64,000 nucleotides of DNA. Origin: Capitulum mitella (Eukaryota > Arthropoda > Thecostraca > Pollicipedomorpha > Pollicipedidae). Position numbers and translations under genes: made by a program. Where the stretch lies: the NCBI GenBank assembly GCA_030062745.1, contig CP099850.1:248001-312000 (forward strand). Reading direction: 5' to 3'. The notes beneath the pieces were generated by a model. It had not been told where the DNA came from, searched no databases, and worked only from the letters and a program-made list of their open reading frames with translations. Below, in pieces: positions 24,436 through 33,324 of this stretch (the stretch's first letter is position 1; every line of letters begins with the position of its first letter).

Positions 24436-25801
24436 GTGGAGCATTAAAAAAGCTGACTGGGACTTCTTCCGAGCCCAGTGTCACATCGTCACCGAATTCA
24501 TAGATGTTGACTCTGCCTGCACAAAAATAAAGCAATGGATTATTTCCACTGCGCGAGCCCATATCCCGACGACCAAGCCACAAGGGAAATACAGGTGTCC
24601 TTGATGGTCTGACTCCTGTAAACAGGCAATAGCAGCGCGAAAAAATAACATTAAATCGTTTCCGTCGAAACTGAGAAAACCCAAGCACTCTCCTTCACTA
24701 CAAAAAGAAAAAACCCAAAACTAGACGAACTATTCGAGCAGCTAAGCGGTCCAGTTGACTACAGCTCCTGAGCAAATTCTTCACCTCCACGCCCGTGCAC
24801 ACATTATGGGATACTGTTCGAAGTTTCATGCACAAAAGAAGCTTCCAGCATCCTCTTCCCGTTCTCAAAATCCAGGGAATCCAGGTAGATAACCCAAAGG
24901 AAGTGGCCAATGACCTCGGTCAATTTTACTCCCAACTGTCGTCCTCCACAAACTTTGACCCAGGCTTTGGTATCCAAGACAGTCTTATGACACACAGCAT
25001 GCCGGACTCCGATCTCGATTCAAACAACTCAGAGCCATACAACAATCCTTTCTCTTTGCACGAACTGAACTCATCCATAAATTCATCCGGTTCAACATCG
25101 GTTGGTCCGGATCTCATTCACCATGAATTTCTCAAGCAGCTGGACGACACCCAAAGAAGCAGACTCCTTGTTTTCTTCAATTATGTGTGGACACAGAACA
25201 GAATCCCCACGACTTGGAAGCACTCTTTTGTGGTTCCTCTTTTAAAACCAGGAAGACCTACAGACCCACCCGAATCCTACCGACCAATTCAACTTATTTC
25301 TTGTTTATGCAAAATCTTGGAAAGAATGGTTAACTACAGGATGTTGTGGCACGCCGAAAAATTCCAAATTCTGTCGAAATGCCATGTGGTTTTCGCCCTG
25401 GGCGAGCCACAGTTGACCATGTACTTCGCCTTGAATCTGACATACGCGGCGGCTTCTTCGCAAGAAAGTTTACCGTGGCAATTTTCCTCGACGTTAAATA
25501 CGCCTATAATATGGTGTCCCGAGCAGGTCTTCTTACAAAACTTGATCACATAGGTTTCCGTGGACACTTCATGCATTTTATAAATTCTTATCTCAGCGGC
25601 CGGACACTACAAGTCAAAAGCAGAACCTTCTCGGACTCCTTCCCCCTGGACAATGGTGTGGTCCAGGGCGGGGTCATTTCTCCTCTGCTTTTTCTTTTCC
25701 TGATTAATGATCTCTTCGACGATTATCTTGCTGCTGTGTCTCACGCACGGTACGCAGATGACTGTGCGCCGTGGGCAACTGGAAAAAAAACCTGCGGTTG
25801 A
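24436..25801 (+). pseudogene. LINE ORF2 linker and reverse transcriptase fingers/palm (broken)
   Basis: Host sequence resumes with SIKKADWDFFRAQ, then a stop and frame changes around 24600-24790. A long frame from 24795 includes GSTSVGPDLIHHEF, VVPLLKPGRPTDPPESYRPI and SCLCKILERMVNYRM. A frameshift near 25350 moves to the frame with CGFRPGRATVDHV, FLDVKYAYNMV, NGVVQGGVISPLLF and ARYADDCA. The catalytic YADD box is intact, but the frame ends at 25801. Confidence 0.9.
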
Positions 25802-26601
25802 TTTTTCAGACTCTCCAATCTGCTCTTTCCCGAATTGAAGACTGGGCCAACAAATGGGGTTTCTCATTCTCCGCACCAAAATCGAAAGCAATTATTTTCA
25901 AAAAATACATAAGAAACGAGCAATGCAGACCTCCGATAGATCTCCTTCTCAATGGGCAGCCCATCGAAGTCGTGGAAAACGTCAAATTTCTAGGAGTACA
26001 CTTGGACACCAAGTTGAATTTCACCACTCATATACAATATCTTAATGCAAGAGCGATGAAAAGAATTCCCTTCCTTCAATGCATAGCTGGTTCGGGCCTC
26101 GGGGCAGATAGAGAAACAATTCTTCGTATGTACTTCGTACTGATCAGACCAATTCTGGAATATGGCGCACAAGTCTTCGACCACTCGTCAAGGGCCCTTC
26201 AGTCTTTAGAGACGATACAAAACGTTTGTCTGAGAATCGCACTGGGCGCTCTTCGAACCTCACCGGTTGAGAGTCTCAGAGTTGAGGTTAACGCGCCACG
26301 ACTGTCGCCGAGAAGGTGGGAGATGACCACACGGTATTTCCTACGGATTCTAAGCGACCGAGAACACCCTTGCTACCATCTGAAACACTTTATGGAATAC
26401 CTCAGACACATGGACGAGCAAAGAATTTATCGACTCTGTGGTTTTCCTCTGTCACTACGTTTTCACAAAGTCTGCAGAGACATAGGCTTCGTGGTGCCGA
26501 CCAACGTGAGCAAAATTCACAGTAGCCAACCTCCTTGGACCATCTCGCAGATCAGTTTCCAAACGCTCACCTCACAAAACAAAAGCACCTCTAGACCATG
26601 A
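25771..26601 (+). pseudogene. LINE ORF2 reverse transcriptase thumb and connection
   Basis: This frame follows the YADD frame after another shift. It contains IEDWANKWGFSFSAPKSKAI, VENVKFLGVHLDTKLNF, the typical WG-FS-KT and FLGV-LD-L segments of LINE reverse transcriptases. It continues to 26601 and then shifts. Confidence 0.88.
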
Positions 26602-26614
26602 TAAAGTACAGGAT

Positions 26615-27061
26615 ATGTTCTTGCAGTTTGTTGAAAATCTTTCGGACTACAACTTCTTTTTTACCGACGTCTCCAAAGAACACGACACAGTAGGGTGCGC
26701 TTTTGTGTACCGACAAATCACCGGACGACACAGATTACCGGACAAAATTTCCGTTTTCACCGCGGAACTTCGCGCAATTCATCAAAGCCTGAAATTTATT
26801 CAGGCTCAAGGCATCCGGAAATCGGTTATCTGCTCTGACTCACTCTCTGCTCTCCAGGTCCTACAGTCATTGCGCAAACCTGACCCCCTCGCTGTCCTTA
26901 TATTCGACTTGTATTGCGACACCACAGAGACGGGCATGATCGCTAAATTTTTATGGGTTCCCGGTCACCAAGGCATACGTGGTAACGAAAGAGCAGATAT
27001 GCGAGCAAAGGAAGCTTTACGAATAACCACAGTCACCCCGGTCCCAGCTGGTCACAGATAA
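26615..27061 (+). pseudogene. LINE ORF2 RNase H domain
   Basis: The frame shows FFTDVSK, VFTAELRAIHQSL, VICSDSLSALQ and FLWVPGHQGIRGNERAD. The four acidic catalytic positions of RNase H (D, E, D, D) and the GHQGIxGNExAD box are all kept, although the surrounding ORF is broken. Confidence 0.9.
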
Positions 27062-27478
27062 TTTTTTCCGGAAATAAGGAAACTGATATATCAGTACTTT
27101 GATGGATATTGGCGCAGCCACCCTCGCCCAACACTTTTAAAACACATAAAAAATTCGGTTGCTGATTGGGATACCAGCTACCGCCAAAACCGCCGGGAAG
27201 AAACTGTTTTGGCACGCTTACGACTGGGACACACAAGACTGACTTATTCTCACATAATAAATCACTCAGACAGACCTCTATGTGTCCCATGTCACTCCTA
27301 CATTTCAGTACGGCACATACTCTTCAAGTACAAGCCTACCATTCTCATTACACGGTATACTAAGAAACAACGAACCGGTTATAAAAGCTCTGATGTGTTT
27401 TCTCAAACAAACCTACTTGTTCTCTCACCTCTGACGATATATTTTCCCACATATTTCTCTCCTCCACTCTTTAGTTAA
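27062..27478 (+). pseudogene. LINE ORF2 C-terminal domain
   Basis: After the stop at 27059-27061, another frame reads VLARLRLGHTRLTYSHI and PLCVPCHSYISVRHIL. This is the C-x2-C-...-H end domain usual in these elements. The expected final Cys is replaced (FKYKP). Confidence 0.82.
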
Positions 27479-27549
27479 AACATACACTATTTAGCAACCA
27501 GGATTCCTGTAAAATAACTTCTCATACCTCTGGGCCTTTCAGACAAGAT

Positions 27550-27690
27550 TCGACGCGGACGTTTGAGCCCGAGCGGCTGTGCGCCCTAACTCCACGAGGA
27601 CAAGAACAAGAACAAGCAAGTCACCCATGGACGCTTGAGCCCAGCGGCTGTGCGCCCTCACCGAACAAGAACTGGAGCAGCAGTCATCTC
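27550..27690 (+). repeat. Duplicated 3' tail segment of the LINE
   Basis: Two diverged copies of a segment of about 75 bp share GACGYTTGAGCCC, AGCGGCTGTGCGCCCT and GAACAAGAAC. The element's 3' end is probably just downstream. Confidence 0.7.
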
Positions 27691-27699
27691 GCTCTTGTC

Positions 27700-28420
27700 A
27701 ATGCAGAGGATGTCATGGAGCCCTTGATGGTAACAAAGCCTCTACGGTAATCTTTGGCTAAGCTAACTGTCCATCCCAATTATAAAAGAGGTAGAAATAG
27801 CGAAGTAGGGCAACTAAACCTAGCCTAATCCTTTCACAGTACAGTTGGTGTCCTACCGGTCGCAATGTGTACTTGCTGTGATTGTTAATCCTGGGTTAGG
27901 GCCAGTCTGCAAACCATGGCAAGGACGTTGATGTGATGTTTGGGGAAGTCTGAATCATGCCCCAGATGGGGCAACAATCTGGCCAAATTTGGGGCAGAAG
28001 TGTATGCATTTGGGGCAGCTTGTGCTAACCTAACCTAACCCCAGAACATGATTTCTCACTGGATTAGCCATCCCAGGGCAGCTCACACTGCTTTGGGGCC
28101 CAGGGTAGCATGACTTGTGTTATTTCAGAAATTTCTGCCTGAAATTTGGCAAAGCTGCCCCAAGTTTCATTTCTTGCCACAACCCTGGCCCTGTGGGATT
28201 TTGTCAGGTTCTGCCACATGTTGCAGACTGGGGTTAGGGAACGTAAAAGTTTACTTTTACTAGCTTAACAAAAGCCATAGTATAGTTTTATCATGTCCCT
28301 GGATGCTTACATCAGGCAAATATTTTATAGACATGGGATGGGCATGTACCATGGCCAAAAATTACAGCATCTGTTGGGTATGGTATGGTATGGTGGTATT
28401 ACGTTTGTTTGTTTTCTCCA
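27700..28420. other. Noncoding stretch after the LINE
   Basis: Anonymous sequence containing a short CCTAACCTAACC and several near-palindromic words. No gene or element end could be recognised. Confidence 0.4.
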
Positions 28421-28424
28421 GCTG

Positions 28425-28730
28425 AGCAGGGGAAACTCCAGATGCCTGTCTGACCTCCCTGTGGATGAGGCTGACCTCAGTTTTCGATTTAACTTGGCCA
28501 ACAAGCATCCACAGAATGTCATGGTCCTGGACGTGGTTGGTTTCAACAGCAGAAAGTGCCCCATCTCCGTAGATACCAACGAGAACGATCTTCAAGGGGA
28601 TACATGAGTATCTGTTGAATACGGAGGTCATCCCCTGGCTCAGGGAGACCGGCCAGGATGGCAGTTTTGTGTTCCAGCAGTTCTGCTCTGTGCTGAGCGC
28701 CTGCTTTCGAAGAAAGGAGTATTTGTTGTA
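28425..28730 (+). pseudogene. Tc1/mariner-IS630 type transposase relic
   Basis: One frame reads FRFNLANKHPQNVMVLDVVG. After a -1/+1 change near 28595 another reads EYLLNTEVIPWLRETGQDG followed by FVFQQ. The order K-x-P-x-x-V-M-V then Y-x-x-x-L-x-x-x-V-x-P-W-x-x-x-x-x-x-x-x-x-F-x-x-Q-Q is that of the transposase core. The Asp normally following FQQ is replaced by Phe, and the frame ends soon after, so it is dead. Identification rests on motif order only. Confidence 0.55.
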
Positions 28731-29309
28731 AGGACGCTAGAAGACAGAGTGGTCCACAACGGAAAAATTGCAATACTCTAGTTCTGACGATTCGCCAGTA
28801 TCCTTATTTCAATCGTGGGAAATGAAAATTCCAGTTCAGTATTATCAACACGAACTTACTGATATATTGCAAATCCGTTTCTACGGTAGTCTAGTGACAA
28901 TTAGAAACGCAGTGCATTGAACCAGCCCAGCGTGTGACCTCAGATTAGCGGTGCGCCGGATTCATCTCCCGTTCGGCGGAGAACGCCACCGTTCCGTGGC
29001 GCCGACGCGGCCGCCGTCTGCCAGATCAGCAGACCTCACCGACGCGGTGCCGGCCGTCGGCAGAGACAGGTCCGACTCAGCATCAGAGGTTCGAGGCAGG
29101 TGTGCCGGTCTGGCAGTGACGGGCCGGCTGGCGTAGGTCGGCCCCGACCAGCGGACGGGAAAATCAACGACCGTTGTTCGCAGCGCCACGGGCCCAGTTG
29201 ATTTTCACTGCGGGCTTTCACGGATATATGCGTATTTGATCAGCTCAGTTTCGACTTTACGGAATATGGATGAGGCCATTGTTACTTCTGGCGGAAAGTT
29301 TGCAACAAG

Positions 29310-29382
29310 AAGTTCGTACCAACAGTCATGTGAACGGAAGTGAAATTCACCCCAGCTACCGAAGCAAAGCCAAATAACGTTT
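29310..29382. repeat. Dispersed repeat, copy 1
   Basis: It shares GTTCGTACCAACAGTCAT, then an ACCCCA-CTACCG block and GCAAAGCCAAA, with 30552-30628 in the same orientation. Confidence 0.8.
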
Positions 29383-30551
29383 GGTCCATGCAGAACTTTT
29401 CGTTGAAGCAGTTTCATTAGCATTCACTAGCACTGACGTCGGTCTATGTCCACCTGCGAGTTGCTGCGACGCTTGGTCGCCCTTTTGCGCCTCAGCAGCC
29501 AAAAGACCAATTTTGGTGTCCGGGCGTGAGGTTACAGCTGCGAGCTGCGACTTGCGCCGAGCACCGGACGTTCGGCGGCCGGGCGCTGCCGCGGCAGGGC
29601 AGGGGCATGACGTCAACGGCAGAGGGCGCTCTGATTGGCAGTCAGCTGCTGTGTTACCAGAGAAGGACGAATATGGAAAAATTTCTACCCCAGCCTTGGA
29701 ATTGGTAGGAATATCTCCTCTTGCTCTTCGTCACCGTATCCACCGACAAAATAAGAACAAGGACTAGGTTCCATTTGGCCTCCGGCTTTGCTTCTAACTA
29801 CTCCGTAATACGTATTTCCAGCATAGGCAGCGAAACGTGATTTTGTGAATAGTCCGCGGACACGTTTTTCCTTATATTCAAGGAGAGCACATGGACGTGG
29901 TTAAAGTCGTTAAACTTTAAAGTGAAAGAGCTAAACACAATGTGTGTAAAAATAGCCACGTCTTCATAACAAAAGTTTCGGATTGGAGTCGCCACGATAG
30001 TATGTGAGGGACTCTGGATGCCACAGTTTCTCGCCTCGATTTCGGACCAACATATGCCCGTGACAATGGAAAATCAACATATGCGCAAAAGCTTGCTGCG
30101 CGCACAGTGCATGTTAATGTATTAAGAGACTGGCCATTTCCCTTAACTCTACTGAGTAGGCTAACATAAAAGAGACAGAATAAACAGGCTCACATGTACT
30201 TTACGACTGCGTCCTGCTTCATTCGGCGACTAACGCTGACCCGGTGTCTCTGGCCGTCGCTGCCACGCAGGGAACAAATGTGACGTTATTTTCGAGGCCA
30301 ATAAGATGAGCCAAGCGAAATATGATGGGCACATCCATGTTTCAGTGGGAGTGAGGGGGCGGACCATGTCTTAGTAGTGTCACTCTCAGCGCTGCTCTCA
30401 TCCACAATGATGTACAAAACCTAAAACATCGACAGGTAATGCCCCGAGTAAATGTCCGCTTGGTTATGTATAATTTAGCTCGTAGTCGTTTACTTTTTAC
30501 TTACTTTTTACTTTTTATTTTCCTTTTTTCTCGTTTTTTTTTTTTGCACCG

Positions 30552-30628
30552 AGGAGTTCGTACCAACAGTCATATCAGCGGTGAGGAAAATTGACCCCAA
30601 CTACCGGCGCAAAGCCAAAAAAAACGTT
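30552..30628. repeat. Dispersed repeat, copy 2
   Basis: Second copy of the repeat at 29310-29382, with small substitutions and gaps and the same orientation. Confidence 0.8.
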
Positions 30629-30636
30629 CCGCTGAC

Positions 30637-30786
30637 ATTCGAATGTTCGGCGAATATTTGAATGACAATGATGACCAAGCGAACATTCGCCGAATATTCG
30701 AATCTTGAAATAAAAATTCGAGCATCCGCCGAATCTGGGTATTCGGCCGACTTTTCGAATCACCCGAATTCGAATCCTCAGCTCTA
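30637..30786. repeat. TTCG-rich palindromic repeat (MITE-like)
   Basis: A series of GAATATTCGG/CCGAATATTC words in both orientations makes this segment self-complementary. It ends in CGAATCCTCAGCTCTAG. It resembles miniature DNA-element ends, but no clear target duplication was found. Confidence 0.5.
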
Positions 30787-30863
30787 GAGGCTACAGATCT
30801 ACATGGAACGGCGTAGCCTTGTCACTGCTGACGACGGATCTATCTGAAGTATCTGTTCCGCAG

Positions 30864-31021
30864 ACCGACCGACGCTGGAGGTCCTGCTGCAGCTGAACAA
30901 CACTGCGCCGTTCGCCCAGCTGGTGAAGAAGCTCGGCCTGGTGAACCTGCTGAACCGGGAGAACGTCACCATTCTGGTGCCTCCTCCGGAAATTCTCCGC
31001 AATGCCTCGCTCCTGCTCAAG
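30864..31021 (+). CDS. FAS1 exon a
   Basis: The acceptor is TTCCGCAG and the donor AAG|GTAAAT. It encodes RPTLEVLLQLNNTAPF through ILRNASLLLK, the first half of a FAS1 domain. Confidence 0.82.
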
Positions 31022-33324
31022 GTAAATATTCACAAAACTTTAACCATCCATCTTGTGGCACATTAACAGTAGTGCCACTGCAGTTCACGTCATAGTGTCT
31101 CTTGGGAGGTGGAGGATGTTCCGCAAGCCCTCAGTAATTTTGCGAGTGAGTCATGTCGAACTATGTTTTAAACTTATAGAAAGTACGACCTTGTGAGGAA
31201 GCGAAATGTTATGGTCATTATTGGCATAGTCTGAGAAACGTTATAAAGGGTCATTCTGTCAATAATGACTTTCAGTTTGTGCATTCTTACCTGCCAAAGC
31301 CATTGTTGAATTCTGACTCGCAGAAATTTTCTTTCGTCGAAAAATTCGAGACGTAAGGCCGACCGCCGGACCCATTTTCACCCAGACATTTCATCTGCGG
31401 CACAATCCGGGATTGTGTTCTCGACTCAATCCAAGCACGAATTGCCGCCTTTTCTTTTTTGCCCGGATTCTTGTCTTGCGAAAGACGTCATGACCGTCCT
31501 TTGGTCGTGACGTCAGCTGGGGTTTCCTATCGCCGGAGGCTGGGAAAATGGCCTGGTTCGTCAGCTAAATGTAGACCTCAGATGAAAATCGGTAAAATGG
31601 CATGGAGGGAAGAAAGCTATGGCCGAGATCTTGCCGGCCACCTTTGTCTCGTTATTTCTTACACAGCCGAATGGAAGAACCATTTTCAGTCATACGGCAC
31701 GGGTGCCCTGCAATGGTTATTAGCTGTTCCGATCATCTCCTCGCGCTTTACCCTCCTTTGAAGTTCCCCGACGTGATCCTCTATGAAGCTCGTCGCTGGC
31801 CCCGACTGACCAGGTTAGTCAGCCTCGTCTGACCAGCCTGACTGGCGCCCTGGCGGCGGGACCCGGCCAAGCTGAAAGCGCTGCTGGGCCTGCACATCGG
31901 GCTGCGCTCGCTGCTGACGGTCAGCCCGGACGGCGACGCCGTGCGGCTGCCGACGGCGCCCGGCGGCGGCCTGCTGGTCTCCGGCAGCCGCGGCGACCGC
32001 CTGCTGACCCAGTGCGTGCCCGTCTCCGATTGGCTGGACCTGGGCACGCGGAGCGTCACCGTGCTCACCGTGCGCCGGCCGCTGGCGCCGTCCGGCGGCA
32101 ACCTGGACAGCCTGCTCGCCGCCGATCCCGACCTCACCAACTTCGCCGCCGTGTTCAAGGTGCGGTCTGGGCCCGGCTGGGTGCCGCTGTCACGTGGGGT
32201 GGCCTCAGAGGAACTCGCACAGCGCCGTGAAACCACTGGTTTTTACATATGAGTGTCGCCGGTACTCATCGAAATAACTGCGGGGGCAAGGTGCATGGAC
32301 TGAGGTGGGACGTAACCCCTTTAGTTTTTACAAAATGGGATTCTCCCCCAATTTTGGTCGGGAGGGTCGGAAGGTAACGTTTTTCGCAATTTCCGGTTGA
32401 AAAGTAAGATTTTGGGTCGTCCCCCTATTCCGATTTGCCCCCCCCCCCCATTTCTGAGGCATGACTTCACCCATGCCTCTGCTAATTGCTAGAAAACTGA
32501 GCGCAATGACAGGTGTCGAAACACCGGACCACGAGCGGAGGTCTGAGCACTGCGTCACCGAAGCGAGCGGGCTGCGCTGTTGACAACTGTCGTGAACAAT
32601 GTCCTACCGACCGCCGTTTCCAGAAATCCGGACTGAGCGCCGAACTGAAGAAGGGGAACCCTTACACACTGCTGGCAGTGGTCAACACCGGTCTGAAAAA
32701 CGTGAAAGCGCTGGATACCAAGAAAAAGGCCGCACGGTTCATTCGCCTGCACCTGATCAAAGGTACGTACGTCCCCGGAACGTGCCTTGTCGTAGCGTTC
32801 TCAGTTTGCTTTGCTGTCTGGGTGGCGGCGCCTGTGTCACGACAGTCCTTTGGTCCTGCTGTTTCCTGTCCAGCTGAGCTCCGGGAATTCTGCCGCGGCT
32901 CCGGGTCTCAGAACCCTGTTGTGACAGGAGCGCTGCTGTTCCGGTACCCTGCTTACCCTGTTGTGACCGGGTCGCTGCTGTTCCAGTACCCTGCTGTGGC
33001 TGCATTGCTGTTCTAGTACCCTGCTGTGGCCGGGTGGCTGCCGTTACAGATGCCGTGTGCTGTAGCAGCCTGTCGCCGTACGGCTCCGAGTACCCGCTGT
33101 CGGGCGGCGGCCGGCTGGTGGCGCGCGCGCTCTACCGCGGCGCCGCGTTCCGCCTGGTCGGCGACTACTCCGCGGCGGCCGTGCGCTCGGTCAGCTGCGA
33201 CCGCGTCGCCGCCAACGGTGTGGTCCACAAGCTGACGCACCCGCTGGCCGGGCCGGACGCCCATGTGGACCCGTACGCGGTCGAGTCCGGCTTCCCCTAC
33301 TACCACCCGTTCGGGTTTTACTGA
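30864..33324 (+). CDS. Fasciclin (FAS1) domain protein, 3' exons
   Basis: Four exons are recognised: 30864-31021, about 31869-32159, 32624-32762 and 33050-33324. The first reads RPTLEVLLQLNNTAPFAQLV and LVNLLNRENVTILVP, the opening half of a FAS1 fold. The second reads DPAKLKALLGLHIGL and ends one domain, then LAADPDLTNFAAVFK starts another. The third continues it (KSGLSAELKKGNPYTLLAVV). The last has ANGVVHKLTHPL, matching the conserved H2 motif (NGVxHxID) of FAS1, and ends at TGA. FAS1 proteins are usually secreted or GPI/TM-anchored adhesion proteins. Here the end is a Tyr/Pro-rich PYYHPFGFY with no hydrophobic anchor. Joins 2-3 and 3-4 agree in phase; join 1-2 is uncertain. N-terminal exons and signal peptide were not found. 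Confidence 0.8.
31869..32159 (+). CDS. FAS1 exon b (5' boundary uncertain)
   Basis: Coding similarity begins before the only phase-compatible acceptor (AAG at 31866-31868), in codons for WRRDPAK. An in-frame TGA at 31839 and absence of another usable AG leave the left edge unresolved. The donor AAG|GTGCGG is phase 0. The content is LKALLGLHIGL, then RSVTVLTVRRPLAP, then the start of the next domain. Confidence 0.7.
32624..32762 (+). CDS. FAS1 exon c
   Basis: The acceptor CGTTTCCAG is followed by KSGLSAELKKGNPYTLLAVV and ends AARFIRLHLIK. The donor G|GTACGT is phase 1 and joins the last exon as GAT. Confidence 0.82.
33050..33324 (+). CDS. FAS1 terminal exon
   Basis: It begins after CCGTTACAG and encodes AVCCSSLSPYGSEYPLSGGG, the H2-like ANGVVHKLTHPL and a Tyr-rich end PYYHPFGFY with TGA. 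Confidence 0.85.

Larger units (their letters stand above)
17549..27690 (+). mobile_element. Degenerate non-LTR (LINE) retrotransposon, interrupted by two DNA transposons
   Basis: The order is ORF1 gag-like protein, endonuclease, reverse transcriptase, RNase H, C-terminal domain and a 3' tail. An RNase H domain points to the I/R1/LOA-like group rather than CR1. Several stops and frameshifts make it non-functional. A 1201-bp TTAA-flanked element lies in ORF1 and a 3265-bp element with 8-bp duplication in ORF2. Removing each with one copy of its duplication restores the local reading frame. The 5' UTR start is not delimited and may reach back to about 17.0 kb. The 3' end is placed after a duplicated motif (AGCGGCTGTGCGCCCT at about 27574 and 27645). 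Confidence 0.88.
28740..30863. other. Noncoding region upstream of the FAS1 exons
   Basis: A moderately GC-rich patch lies at 28950-29170 and 29440-29640 with no family-like frame. Two copies of a short dispersed repeat lie at 29310-29382 and 30552-30628. A TTCG-rich palindromic repeat lies at 30637-30786. Upstream exons of the FAS1 gene may be here but none could be called. Confidence 0.45.
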
